Source: Pseudomonas sp. BP8
Lineage (GTDB): Bacteria; Pseudomonadota; Gammaproteobacteria; Pseudomonadales; Pseudomonadaceae
Length of the DNA: 64,000 bases
Direction of reading: 5' to 3'
Assembly: GCF_017875955.1 (NCBI RefSeq)
Contig: NZ_JAGINK010000001.1
Coordinates: forward strand, 4,246,501-4,310,500
Every line of letters starts with the position of its first letter. The stretch's first letter is position 1. Below are positions 8,699 through 16,902 of this stretch, one piece after another. A model generated the notes under the pieces. The model was not told the origin of the DNA and ran no database searches. It saw only the letters and a list, made by a program, of their open reading frames with translations. Both the position numbers and the translations under genes were made by a program.

Positions 8699-8905
8699 GA
8701 TTCAGCAATGCAGGGGGCGCGAACCAAGGCCGCGCTCATTGAACTAACGCTAACTCATTGATTTAGCAAACACCTGTAGGAGCGGGCTTGTCCCGCGAAA
8801 CCGGCGAAGCCGGTGCCATTCACCACGCTGGCTTGGCTGGCCTCTTCGCGGGACAAGCCCGCTCCTACAGGGTACGCGCCGTATTTACGGACTTTGTTCT
8901 CTACG

Positions 8906-8953
8906 CACTACTCGCAGCCGCCCGAACCGTTCTATGAGCGATATGTGGTTTGA
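8906..8953 (+). pseudogene. Remnant of UV endonuclease 3' end, copy 2
   Basis: A second, identical internal-deletion remnant exactly 255 bp after the first, ending with the same stop codon. It shows that the deletion came before the later duplication of the unit. Confidence 0.85.
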
Positions 8954-9198
8954 GATTCAGCAATGCAGGGGGCGCGAAACAAGGCCGCGCTCATTGAACT
9001 AACGCTAACTCATTGATTTAGCAAACCCCTGTAGGAGCGGGCTTGTCCCGCGAAACCGGCGAAGCCGGTGCCATTCACCACGCTGGCTCGGCTGGCCTCT
9101 TCGCGGGACAAGCCCGCTCCTACAGGGTACGCGCCGTATAGGGCTGGGCGATCTCCCACGGGATCTGTGCTGGCCTTTGAAACAGCACAGTCCATATG

Positions 9199-9216
9199 CC
9201 CTGATAAACATCAGGG
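9199..9216. terminator. Short hairpin upstream of the ParA gene
   Basis: CCCTGAT-AAAC-ATCAGGG gives a 7-bp stem followed by TGGTTTGT. It is a weak terminator candidate that would insulate the ParA gene from the repeat array. Confidence 0.35.
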
Positions 9217-9330
9217 TGGTTTGTAACAAGCCTTGTCTTAATACTGTCATGTTTCCTTCATAGGATTGTCCCTGCACTGCCATTTTCATCGAGCGCCCTG
9301 CACGGGCCCACTTCAGGGATGAACCGCACC

Positions 9331-10104
9331 ATGCGTCGTGTCGTATTCAATCAGAAAGGTGGCGTCGGCAAGTCAAGCATCGCCTGTAACCTGGCCGCCG
9401 CCAGCGCAGCCGAAGGCTACCGAACGCTACTGGTCGACCTCGACCCGCAAGCCAACGCCACCTATTACCTCACTGGCCTGGCCAACGACGACATTCCCCC
9501 CGGTATCGCCGACTTCTTCCGCCAGACCCTGTCCGCCACACCAGAAGGACGCAAGAACCGGGTGGCGATCACCGAGACGCGCTACCAGAACCTGCACCTG
9601 ATCACTGCCAGCCCTGACCTGGCCGACCTGCAGACCAAGCTGGAAAGCAAGTTCAAGATCAACAAGCTGCGCAAACTGCTGGTGGCGCTGGGCGAAGACT
9701 ACGAGCGGATCTATATCGACACGCCGCCCGCCTTGAACTTCTACACCTTCAGCGCCTTGCTCGCAGCCGAGCGCCTGTTGATCCCGTTCGACTGCGACAG
9801 CTTCTCGCGCCAGGCACTGCTCAGCGTCATGGCCGAAGTCGAGGAACTGCGCCACGATCACAACGCGGCGCTGCAGGTCGAAGGCATCGTGGTCAATCAG
9901 TTTGCCGGGCGCACGGCGCTGCACCGGACTCTGGTCGATCAGTTGCGCGCAGAAGGGCTGCCGGTACTGCCGGTGTACCTGAGCACCTCGATCAAGATGC
10001 GCGAGTCGCATCAGGTTTCAGTGCCGTTGGTGCACCTGGCGCCAGGGCACAAATTGTCCCGCGAGTTCGTCGATCTGCTCGACGTACTGGAGCGGGCGGC
10101 CTGA
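9331..10104 (+). CDS. Orphan ParA-family ATPase
   Basis: A 257-residue deviant-Walker ATPase of the ParA/MinD class. These enzymes bind DNA or membrane in the ATP state and position cargo. The deviant Walker A is NQKGGVGKSS near the N-terminus, with both the signature lysine and the catalytic lysine. LLVDLDPQANA and IYIDTPPALNF are the A' and Walker B motifs. There is no ParB gene or obvious parS cluster beside it, so it is an orphan, not the chromosomal ParAB. The ATG at 9331 was chosen over 9319 because it begins directly before the first strand and has AGGGA at 9315-9319. The upstream ATG is also possible. Cargo unknown. Confidence 0.85.
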   Translation: MRRVVFNQKGGVGKSSIACNLAAASAAEGYRTLLVDLDPQANATYYLTGLANDDIPPGIADFFRQTLSATPEGRKNRVAITETRYQNLHLITASPDLADLQTKLESKFKINKLRKLLVALGEDYERIYIDTPPALNFYTFSALLAAERLLIPFDCDSFSRQALLSVMAEVEELRHDHNAALQVEGIVVNQFAGRTALHRTLVDQLRAEGLPVLPVYLSTSIKMRESHQVSVPLVHLAPGHKLSREFVDLLDVLERAA

Positions 10105-10153
10105 CCCGCACAGCCCCGCCCTGCGACAATCGACCACACCCTTTGCCGCGCCC

Positions 10154-10182
10154 GCAGAATCCATCCCAATGGTAGATTCTGC
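10154..10182. promoter_or_regulatory. Inverted repeat just before the DUF2946 start
   Basis: GCAGAATC (10154-10161) and GATTCTGC (10175-10182) are perfect reverse complements with a 13-base spacer, ending three bases before the ATG. As RNA it could hide the ribosome-binding region. As DNA it could be an operator. No known metal-regulator box was recognised in it. Confidence 0.4.
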
Positions 10183-10185
10183 GCC

Positions 10186-10593
10186 ATGAAAACCACCCGC
10201 CAGACGCGCTCGCTGACTGCCTGGACGCTCTATGCCAGTGTCCTCTTCAGCCTATTGGTCTGCGGTCTGCACCATGGCCAGATGAGCGGCCTGCGCCTGG
10301 CCGGGCTGGATGCGGGTTTCTGCTCGATCAGCAGCGAGCATGGCCCCGCGATCGACCTCGAGGGGGCCGGTGGCGACCAGCACATGGTGCAGCTCGACTG
10401 CCCGGTGTGCTCCTCGTTTGCCCTGGCGCTGGCAATGACCAGCGCAGGCTGGTCGTTCAACCGTCTGCAAGGCAATGCGCCCTCGCCCATCGTCGTACGC
10501 AGTTGGGCGCAACCGCCGCCGCGCTATGTGCGCCCCGCCCTCAACCCTCGCGCCTCCCCCGTCACGCTCCCCACAGCAGCCTCCTTCGTCTGA
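10186..10593 (+). CDS. DUF2946 family protein
   Basis: A 135-residue protein with one N-terminal hydrophobic segment (about residues 14-26), then metal-binding-like residues HHGQMSG and a CPVC motif around residue 73. This matches DUF2946, a family usually found beside TonB receptors or copper-linked genes and proposed to handle copper. The TonB receptor gene follows after 67 bp and is probably in the same operon. No good ribosome-binding site is seen; an inverted repeat covers the region just before the start. The role as a metal-handling membrane or periplasmic protein is inferred from family context. Confidence 0.8.
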   Translation: MKTTRQTRSLTAWTLYASVLFSLLVCGLHHGQMSGLRLAGLDAGFCSISSEHGPAIDLEGAGGDQHMVQLDCPVCSSFALALAMTSAGWSFNRLQGNAPSPIVVRSWAQPPPRYVRPALNPRASPVTLPTAASFV

Positions 10594-10660
10594 CCCGTCC
10601 GGGCACGCTTGCCCGTGCGTGCGTGGTCAGCCATGACCTTTGCGTGGAAGTGACAACAAA

Positions 10661-12811
10661 ATGATTCGCAACAGCTCCCTGGTGCTTCTGGCAAGCACCT
10701 GCACCTTTGCCTGGGCGGATGTCGCGCCGGTAGAACTCAGCGCCACCGCCATCGATGCAGAACGCGCCATGCCCACGGGCGTGCAACTGGATGAGCCGAT
10801 CAGCACAGGCTCGAAACTCGGTCTGACCGCGCGCCAGACCCCGGCCTCGGTGAGCATCGCCGACCGCCGTGTCATCGAACAACGCGGCGCCAAGGACACT
10901 CAGGACGTGATCAACGCCATGACCGGCGTGAACGCTTCGGCCAACCCCGGCTACGGCGGCTTCGTCGCCTACCGCGGCTTTACCCAGAACCAGATCACCC
11001 AGCTCTACAACGGCATCAACCTGGGCTACAGCAGCGCCACCCGGCCGGTGGAGGCCTGGACCATCGACCGCGTCGAACTGCTCGGCGGGCCGTCTTCGTT
11101 TCTACATGGCGCAGGCGCCGTGGGCGGTTCGATCAACTACATCAGCAAGCTGGCCAGTCGCGATCAACAACTGCTCGATGGGCGCCTGCGCTATGGCAGT
11201 TTCGATGACTCGGAAGTGGCCTTCGGCATCAACCAGGCACTGGCCAGCAACCCCGCCGATGCGCGCCACTTCGTGCGCCTGGATTTCAGCCGTGGCCACA
11301 GCAATGGCTATATCGACCGCAATCAGCGTGACACCAGCAGCCTGGCCTTGTCGCTGCTCAGCGACCTCAGCGACAACCTCACCCATACCCTCGCCGTGGA
11401 GTACCAGGAAGACAAGGAAGTCAGCCCCTACTGGGGCGCGCCGATCCTGCCGGGGCGCAGCACCATGAAGATCGACAACAGCCGCCGTTTCGAAAACTAC
11501 AACGTTGCCGATGGCCGCTATGAGCAGCGCGTGCGCTGGCTGCGCTCGATTCTCGATTATCAGATCAACGACAGTACCCGCGTGCAGAACACCCTCTATC
11601 ACTACGACGCCCAACGCGACTACCGCAACGTCGAACGCTACAGCTACAACAGCGCTGGTAATGTCCTGCGGGCCGGCCCGTACCTGCAACGCCACGAGCA
11701 GAACATCCTGGGCGATCGCATCGAGCTGCGCCATGACAACAGCCTGTTCGGCCTGGCCAGCCAATGGGCGCTCGGCCTGGATTACTCGCGCATGCGCCAG
11801 GACCTGTACCCGACCTCCGGCAGCTGGAGCGACGTGGTCGACCCGGAGCATTTCAACCCGGGCAGTTTTGACGACATTCCCGGGGTGAACGCGGGCCTGA
11901 CCAAGCAGCGTCATCACCAGGTGACCAATCGCGCCGTGTTTGCCGAAAACCGCCTGCAGCTGACCGATCGCCTGGCCTTGCTCAGCGGACTGCGCTACGA
12001 CTACCTGGACATGCAGGTCGACAACTACGGCGCCGTGTCGCCCACCAGCCCGGCCTATTTCGAGCGGCGCTGGGAGCCGCTCAGCGGCCGTATCGGCCTG
12101 ACCTACGAACTGACGCCCAGTGCCAGCCTGTACCTGCAATACAGCACCGCTGCCGACCTCCCGGCCGGCTCGTTGGCGGCAGCCACTTACTCCAACGTCG
12201 GCCTGTTCGATTTGTCCAAGGGTGAACAATGGGAAGTCGGCAGCAAATTCGACTTTCTCGACGGACGCGGTGCGGCGACCGTGGCGCTGTATCAGATCGT
12301 GCGCAAGGACTTTGCCGTGCGCGACGCCAACGATCCCAACCTGACGGTACAGGCAGGCCAGCAGACGTCGCGCGGGGTCGAAGTGTCGGGGCGTTTGCAG
12401 GTCACCTCCAAGCTGTTGGCCGAGGCCAACTACGCCTATGTCGATGCGCAGTACGATGCCTTCAACGAGGCGGTCAACGGCGTGTCGGTATCGCGCAAGG
12501 GCAACGCTCCGGTCAACGTGCCGGCCAACGTCGCCAATATGTGGCTGACCTACAGCTTTACCTCGGCCTGGGCGGTGGGAGTGGATGGGCGCTATGTCGG
12601 CTCGGTGTACGCCGACAACGCCAATTCCCTGAAAGCACCGGCGTATACCTTGTTTGGCGCCTTCGCCCGCTACCGGCTGGACGCGCACACGGCGGTAACT
12701 GCGCGGGTGCGCAACCTGACCGACGAGGTGTATGCCAAGCAGGCGTATGGCATGCAGTACTACATGGGTGCACCGCGCACGTTTGAGGTAGCGCTGGATC
12801 TGCGCTTCTGA
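10661..12811 (+). CDS. TonB-dependent receptor (siderophore/metallophore type)
   Basis: A 716-residue outer-membrane receptor that imports a metal chelate using TonB energy. A signal peptide ends near FAWA. The plug domain follows (QTPASVSIADRRVIEQRGAK, YRGFTQNQ, IDRVELLGGPSSFLHGAGAVGG), then a 22-strand barrel region. The protein ends FEVALDLRF with the terminal Phe of a barrel protein. The ATG at 10661 follows GGAAG by 10 bases. A TTG seven codons upstream is not needed. The ligand is unknown. The coupled DUF2946 gene suggests copper or another metal rather than plain ferric siderophore. No Fur box was recognised upstream. Confidence 0.9.
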   Translation: MIRNSSLVLLASTCTFAWADVAPVELSATAIDAERAMPTGVQLDEPISTGSKLGLTARQTPASVSIADRRVIEQRGAKDTQDVINAMTGVNASANPGYGGFVAYRGFTQNQITQLYNGINLGYSSATRPVEAWTIDRVELLGGPSSFLHGAGAVGGSINYISKLASRDQQLLDGRLRYGSFDDSEVAFGINQALASNPADARHFVRLDFSRGHSNGYIDRNQRDTSSLALSLLSDLSDNLTHTLAVEYQEDKEVSPYWGAPILPGRSTMKIDNSRRFENYNVADGRYEQRVRWLRSILDYQINDSTRVQNTLYHYDAQRDYRNVERYSYNSAGNVLRAGPYLQRHEQNILGDRIELRHDNSLFGLASQWALGLDYSRMRQDLYPTSGSWSDVVDPEHFNPGSFDDIPGVNAGLTKQRHHQVTNRAVFAENRLQLTDRLALLSGLRYDYLDMQVDNYGAVSPTSPAYFERRWEPLSGRIGLTYELTPSASLYLQYSTAADLPAGSLAAATYSNVGLFDLSKGEQWEVGSKFDFLDGRGAATVALYQIVRKDFAVRDANDPNLTVQAGQQTSRGVEVSGRLQVTSKLLAEANYAYVDAQYDAFNEAVNGVSVSRKGNAPVNVPANVANMWLTYSFTSAWAVGVDGRYVGSVYADNANSLKAPAYTLFGAFARYRLDAHTAVTARVRNLTDEVYAKQAYGMQYYMGAPRTFEVALDLRF

Positions 12812-12850
12812 GTGTTAAAATTGGAGCAATGCTGGGGGTGCGCTTCGCCC

Positions 12851-12898
12851 TTGTGGGAGCGGCCTTGTGTCGCGAAAGGGCTGCAAAGCAGCCCCGGC
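12851..12898 (+). repeat. Single REP, GTGGGAGCGGCCTTGTG type
   Basis: One REP copy with the CGCGAAAGGGCTGC ... GCAGCCCC hairpin end, between the TonB receptor gene and the next lipoprotein gene. It may also end the receptor transcript. Confidence 0.85.
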
Positions 12899-12998
12899 TT
12901 ACTCAATCCAGACTAAATCTCAAAGACCTTAAATGGCCTGGCTGTTAACCTGAGGTTGGGACATGAACGTCCCAGCCTGTTCATTCAAGGAAGTCGTC

Positions 12999-13772
12999 GT
13001 GTTGAAAAAACACTCCTTTGCGTTGCTGTCCCTGCTAGCCCTGGCAGGTTGCCAAAGCCCTTCTTCGACCAGCACAGAAACCCCTGAGCCGGTTGATCCG
13101 CAGGTCATGCAGCAGTTCATGACCGACATGCAGCAAACCCTGCAATCGAACATCGCCAATGCCGTGCGCGGCACGCTGGTCGGCGCAGTGCAACTGCACA
13201 TCAGCCTGAACCAAGCTAACGAGCCGGTGGCCTGCGCGGCCAAGGTGCCGGGGCCGAAGCTGGCCAATCTGCTACCCGCCAGCGCTCAACGCTCCGACTT
13301 CAAGCGCCTGGCCACGGCGGTCGAGGCGCAGTGCTGGAAAACCATTTACCCAGCCGCACCTGCCGCAGCGCGGGAGAAGGACGGTACCGTGGAAATCGTC
13401 GCGCCGCTGATCCTGATGCCTGCGTCCAACCCGCAGCAGTCGGTGAACAGTGCCTGGTCGGTGCGTCAGGAGCAGCGCGAGTTCTTCTGGCAGCAGTTGC
13501 TTCGCGAACAGCCAGTAGACAGCATCGGGGTCGCGGTCATCCGCTATCAGGCCGATGCGCTGGGCAAGGTCCAGGGCTGCATGGTCGAGCTGCGCCCTAG
13601 CGCAGTGCGGGCCGATGCCTTTCGTATGGACGGCGGCCTGCAGGCGCGCCTGAGCAGCGCGTGCATGGCGTTGAACCTGCAGCGCATGCCCGGGTTTGCC
13701 TTGGACCCGCAGGGCAAAATAGAAGGCTTTTCGCTGGTCGAATACGCGCCTTGGAAAGTCGGCCGGCCTTGA
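12999..13772 (+). CDS. Lipoprotein of unknown function
   Basis: A 257-residue predicted lipoprotein. The GTG at 12999 lies 7 bases after AAGGA and gives a signal MLKKHSFALLSLLALAGC with a clear lipobox. The ATG at 12963 would add twelve residues that spoil the signal. The mature protein has a Ser/Thr/Pro-rich linker, then a domain with repeated Cys residues (VACAAKVPG, EAQCWK, VQGCMVE, SSACMALN) that could form disulfides. The EFFWQQLLREQP segment and final region show no family I recognise. It stands alone between a REP and the convergent ABC importer. Confidence 0.78.
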   Translation: MLKKHSFALLSLLALAGCQSPSSTSTETPEPVDPQVMQQFMTDMQQTLQSNIANAVRGTLVGAVQLHISLNQANEPVACAAKVPGPKLANLLPASAQRSDFKRLATAVEAQCWKTIYPAAPAAAREKDGTVEIVAPLILMPASNPQQSVNSAWSVRQEQREFFWQQLLREQPVDSIGVAVIRYQADALGKVQGCMVELRPSAVRADAFRMDGGLQARLSSACMALNLQRMPGFALDPQGKIEGFSLVEYAPWKVGRP

Positions 13773-13790
13773 TCTGGCAAGTGGTGCGTG

Positions 13791-14528
13791 TCAGGACGCC
13801 GCAGCCACTGCTCCAATGAAATTGGCCAGTTCCGCCGTCTGCGGCGCGGCGAATACTTCGCGCGGGTTGCCCATCTCGTGCACCTTGCCTTGATGCATGA
13901 ACACCAGCTTGTCACCCACTTCGCGGGCGAAGCGCATCTCGTGGGTGACCATGATCAGGGTCATGCCTTCCTTGGCCAGTTGGCGCACCACGCCCAGTAC
14001 TTCGTTGACCAGCTCGGGATCGAGCGCCGAGGTGATCTCGTCGCACAACAGCACCTTGGGCGACATCGCCAATGCGCGGGCAATCGCCACGCGCTGCTGC
14101 TGACCACCGGAGAGGCGGTCAGGGTAGGCATCGAACTTCTCACCCAGGCCAACGCGCTCAAGCATCTGCTCAGCCAAGGCGCGCGCCTCGGCCTTGCTCG
14201 TGCTTTTCACCACCTGCGGCGCCAACATGACGTTCTCGCCGACCGTCAGGTGCGGGAACAGGTTGAACTGCTGGAACACCATGCCGACCTTCTGGCGCAA
14301 GCTGCGCAAGTCGGCACGCGCGGCGTCGATGTACTCGCCATCGACTTCAATCACCCCATCGCTGATCGACTCCAGCCCATTGAGGGTGCGCAGGAAGGTG
14401 CTCTTGCCCGAACCACTGCGGCCAATGATGGCGACCACTTCGCCTTCTTCGATACTCAGGTCGACGCCCTTGAGCACATGGTTGTCGCCGTAATACTTGT
14501 GCAACGCGGACACTCTAAGCAGGGGCAT
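13791..14528 (-). CDS. Polar amino-acid ABC transporter ATP-binding protein
   Basis: A 245-residue ATPase of the GlnQ/HisP class. Walker A GRSGSGKST (about residues 36-44), the Q-loop in VFQQFNLFPHLTV, signature LSGGQQQR, Walker B VLLCDEITSALDPE and the H-loop in MVTHEMRF are intact. It is the last gene of a four-gene operon on the minus strand (binding protein, two permeases, ATPase) and starts 13 bases from the upstream permease stop. It powers uptake of a polar amino acid or opine-like compound. The exact substrate cannot be read from the ATPase. Confidence 0.93.
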   Translation of the reverse strand: MPLLRVSALHKYYGDNHVLKGVDLSIEEGEVVAIIGRSGSGKSTFLRTLNGLESISDGVIEVDGEYIDAARADLRSLRQKVGMVFQQFNLFPHLTVGENVMLAPQVVKSTSKAEARALAEQMLERVGLGEKFDAYPDRLSGGQQQRVAIARALAMSPKVLLCDEITSALDPELVNEVLGVVRQLAKEGMTLIMVTHEMRFAREVGDKLVFMHQGKVHEMGNPREVFAAPQTAELANFIGAVAAAS

Positions 14529-15162
14529 GCAGCCTCCTTTCCAGGTAACGGGCGCTCAGCGAGAGCGGATAGCAGAGGATGAAGTAACCGACAGCCACCA
14601 GGCCGTAGGTCAGGAAGGGTTCGAAGGTGGCGTTGGCGAGCATGCCGCCGGTCTTGGTCAGTTCGGTAAAGCCGATGATCGAGGTGACTGCGGTGCCCTT
14701 GACCACCTGCACCGAAAAGCCCACCGTCGGCGCAATGGCAATGCGCATGGCCTGCGGCAGGATCACGTGGCGCAACTGCTCCAGGCGAGTCATCGCCAAA
14801 CTGCCGGAGGCTTCCCATTGCCCGTCAGGGATCGACTCGACACAACCGCGCCAGATCTCGGCGAGAAATGCACTGGTGAACAGCGTCAGGGCAATCGCCG
14901 CCGCCATCCAGGCCGAGACGTCGATGCCGAACAGGGCGATGCCGAAAAACACCATGAACAACTGCATCAGCAGTGGCGTGCCCTGAAAAAGCTCGATGTA
15001 GCCGCGGGCCAGTCCCCGCAGGTAGCGGTTTTCGCCAATGCGCGCGATCAATAGCAGCAAACCGGCGATGCCCCCGCAGACAAACGCCACCAGCGACAGC
15101 AGCAAGGTCCATTGCAGCCCGATCAGCAGGTTGCGCACGATATCCCACAAGGTGAAGTCCAT
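14515..15162 (-). CDS. Polar amino-acid ABC transporter permease (second)
   Basis: A 215-residue inner-membrane permease of the HisM/GlnP class with about five membrane segments. The conserved EAA loop is visible in LEASGSLAMTRLEQLRHVILPQAMRIAIAP-like sequence around residues 130-155. The ATG at 15162 overlaps the stop of the first permease gene (ATGA). The long open frame upstream of this ATG reads through the other permease and is not used. It should pair with that permease to form the channel. Confidence 0.92.
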   Translation of the reverse strand: MDFTLWDIVRNLLIGLQWTLLLSLVAFVCGGIAGLLLLIARIGENRYLRGLARGYIELFQGTPLLMQLFMVFFGIALFGIDVSAWMAAAIALTLFTSAFLAEIWRGCVESIPDGQWEASGSLAMTRLEQLRHVILPQAMRIAIAPTVGFSVQVVKGTAVTSIIGFTELTKTGGMLANATFEPFLTYGLVAVGYFILCYPLSLSARYLERRLHAPA

Positions 15163-15827
15163 CAGCGTCGCCCCATCAGAAAGCGCTGGCCGAGCCAGAT
15201 CAGCAACTGGCGCACGGCAATTGCCATGAGCAGGTACAAGGCAGTGGTCAGCAGGTAAGTCTCGAAGGCGCGAAAGTTGCGCGACTGGATGAAGTTGGCG
15301 GCAAACGACAGCTCTTCGGTGGCAATCTGCGAACATACCGCCGAGCCGAGCATGACGATCACGATCTGGCTGGTCAGCGCTGGCCAGACCTTGGCCAACG
15401 CCGGTTGCAGCACCACATGGCGGAACGCTTCGAGGCGCGTCATGGCCAACGCTGCGGCGGCTTCCAGCTGGCCCTTGGGGATCGCCATGATGCCGGCGCG
15501 GATGATTTCGGTTGAGTAGGCGCCGAGGTTGATCACCATGGCCAGCACGGCTGCCTGCCACTCGCTGAGGCGCACACCCAGCGCCGGCAGGCCGAAGAAG
15601 ATGAAGAACAACTGGACAATGAACGGCGTGTTGCGGATCAGCTCCACGTACACGCCGAACAGTGCATCGAACGGCCGCAGCCGCCAGGCACGTACCACCG
15701 CGCCGAGCACGCCGATGGCCAGCCCGAGCACAGTGCCGACCACGGTCAGTTGCAAGGTGAACAGTGCGCCTTTGAGCAACAGGTCAGCGTGCGCCAGGAC
15801 CGGGGCGAATTCAAATTGATAGGCCAT
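15162..15827 (-). CDS. Polar amino-acid ABC transporter permease (first)
   Basis: A 221-residue inner-membrane permease, partner of the one encoded next. It shows the HisQ/HisM pattern: YVELIRNTPFIVQLFFIFFGLP after the second membrane segment and an EAA loop containing GQLEAAAALAMTRLEAFRHV. The start ATG at 15827 lies 23 bp after the binding-protein stop, and the two genes are cotranscribed. Such heteromeric permeases usually serve lysine/arginine/ornithine/histidine or glutamine-type importers. The substrate here remains open. Confidence 0.92.
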   Translation of the reverse strand: MAYQFEFAPVLAHADLLLKGALFTLQLTVVGTVLGLAIGVLGAVVRAWRLRPFDALFGVYVELIRNTPFIVQLFFIFFGLPALGVRLSEWQAAVLAMVINLGAYSTEIIRAGIMAIPKGQLEAAAALAMTRLEAFRHVVLQPALAKVWPALTSQIVIVMLGSAVCSQIATEELSFAANFIQSRNFRAFETYLLTTALYLLMAIAVRQLLIWLGQRFLMGRR

Positions 15828-15850
15828 TGATCAGCGACTCCAGAGGCCGG

Positions 15851-16636
15851 TCAAAGGTCAGCCGGGAGTGGCTGCTTGAGCCATTTCTCGGCATTGCGGT
15901 TGAGGCTGCCATCAGCCTTGGCGGCATCCAGGGTGGCGTTGACCTTGTCGAGCAGCGCCTGCTCCTGCTTGGCCAGGCCAACGTAGACCGGCGAATCCTT
16001 GAGCTTGACCTTCATCACCGGCACCTTGGCCGGGTTCTTTTCGGCAATTGCCGACATCACCACGCTGCCGCTGGCGATCAGCTCGACCTGGCCGGCGAGG
16101 TAGGCGGCGATGGTCGAGTTGTTGTCTTCAAAGCGCTTGATGGTCGCGCCCTTGGGGGCCACGGCCGAGAGTTCCATGTCTTCGATCGAGCCACGGGTGA
16201 CGCTGATGGTCTTGCCGGCGATGGCTTCGATGCTGTCGACCTGCGCCTCGGCGGGGCCGAACACGGCCAGGTAGAACGGGGCATACGGCCGCGAGAAGTC
16301 GATTACCGCGGCGCGCTCGGGGTTCTTGCCCAGGCTGGAGATCACCAGGTCGACCTTGCCGGTGGTGAGAAACGGAATGCGGTTGGTGCTGTTGACCGGG
16401 GTCAGGGCCAGCTTGACGCCAAGCTTGTCGGCCAGCAGCTGCGCGGTGTCGATATCCAGACCACGGGGCTTGAGGTCGGGGCCGACTGAACCGAACGGCG
16501 GGAAGTCTTGCGGCACGGCCACTTTCAGCACGCCACGGGCGGTGATGTCGGCGAGGGCGTCCGCGTGAACCTGAGGCAGCGCCAGGGTCGTGCCGCAGAA
16601 CAGGGTGGCCAGGAACAGGGAGCGGAACATAGTCAT
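15851..16636 (-). CDS. Periplasmic amino-acid-binding protein of the ABC importer
   Basis: A 261-residue secreted binding protein (SBP_bac_3 family). The ATG at 16636 has GAGG seven bases upstream and gives the signal MTMFRSLFLATLFCG ... VHADA. The open frame further upstream was not used. The mature N-terminus ADITARGVLKVAVPQDFPPF and the motif GLDIDTAQLLADKLGVKLAL are typical of polar amino-acid binders. It is the first gene of the importer operon. Two GGTCTGAAC sites lie between it and the divergent FadR-type regulator, a likely control point. Confidence 0.92.
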   Translation of the reverse strand: MTMFRSLFLATLFCGTTLALPQVHADALADITARGVLKVAVPQDFPPFGSVGPDLKPRGLDIDTAQLLADKLGVKLALTPVNSTNRIPFLTTGKVDLVISSLGKNPERAAVIDFSRPYAPFYLAVFGPAEAQVDSIEAIAGKTISVTRGSIEDMELSAVAPKGATIKRFEDNNSTIAAYLAGQVELIASGSVVMSAIAEKNPAKVPVMKVKLKDSPVYVGLAKQEQALLDKVNATLDAAKADGSLNRNAEKWLKQPLPADL

Positions 16637-16743
16637 GCACAAGCCTCGTGGGGGTGTGGAGAGATCAGTGCGAATGGCCAGTGCACGGGCCATGCCAGAG
16701 TGGCTGAAACGCACCTGCAGGCCCTCTGCGGCAAGGTCTTACT

Positions 16744-16899
16744 GGTCTGAACAGTTGCCCCCGGCAGGGCTCGGCCCGGGCCGGCAGCGCCCCGCATTCG
16801 TGCATCTGCTGGTGCGTCTGCGCCAGCGCGGGGCAAGGCTTGCCAGCTCGGCTGATAGCCCGTAAAAGGGTCGACTATCGCCCTCTGACCGGTCTGAAC
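16744..16899. promoter_or_regulatory. Two GGTCTGAAC sites in a divergent promoter region
   Basis: The 9-mer GGTCTGAAC occurs at 16744-16752 and 16891-16899 between the divergent importer operon and the GntR/FadR regulator gene. The second copy lies within GACCGGTCTGAAC, four bases before the regulator ATG. FadR-type regulators often bind TGGT-rich sites, so these are candidate operators for self-repression and importer control. Confidence 0.45.
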
Positions 16900-16902
16900 T
16901 GC

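Larger units (their letters stand above)
8420..9139. repeat. 255-bp tandem repeat, 2.8 copies, each with a REP doublet
   Basis: The unit starts inside the end of the UV endonuclease gene and repeats exactly every 255 bases: 8420-8674, 8675-8929, then 8930-9139 (cut short). Copies differ at only a few bases. Each holds an inverted pair of CTGTAGGAGCGGG REPs (8519-8617, 8774-8872, 9029-9127) and a 26-base segment (8487-8512 in copy 1) also found inverted at 19212-19237. No gene lies in the array. The unique tail 9140-9330 should hold the promoter of the ParA gene. Confidence 0.95.

Noticed and set aside
8420..9139. Regular repeats considered as a CRISPR array
   Set aside because: The period is 255 bp with nearly identical units and no short direct repeats separated by unique spacers. 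No cas gene is near. The same holds for the 365-bp array.
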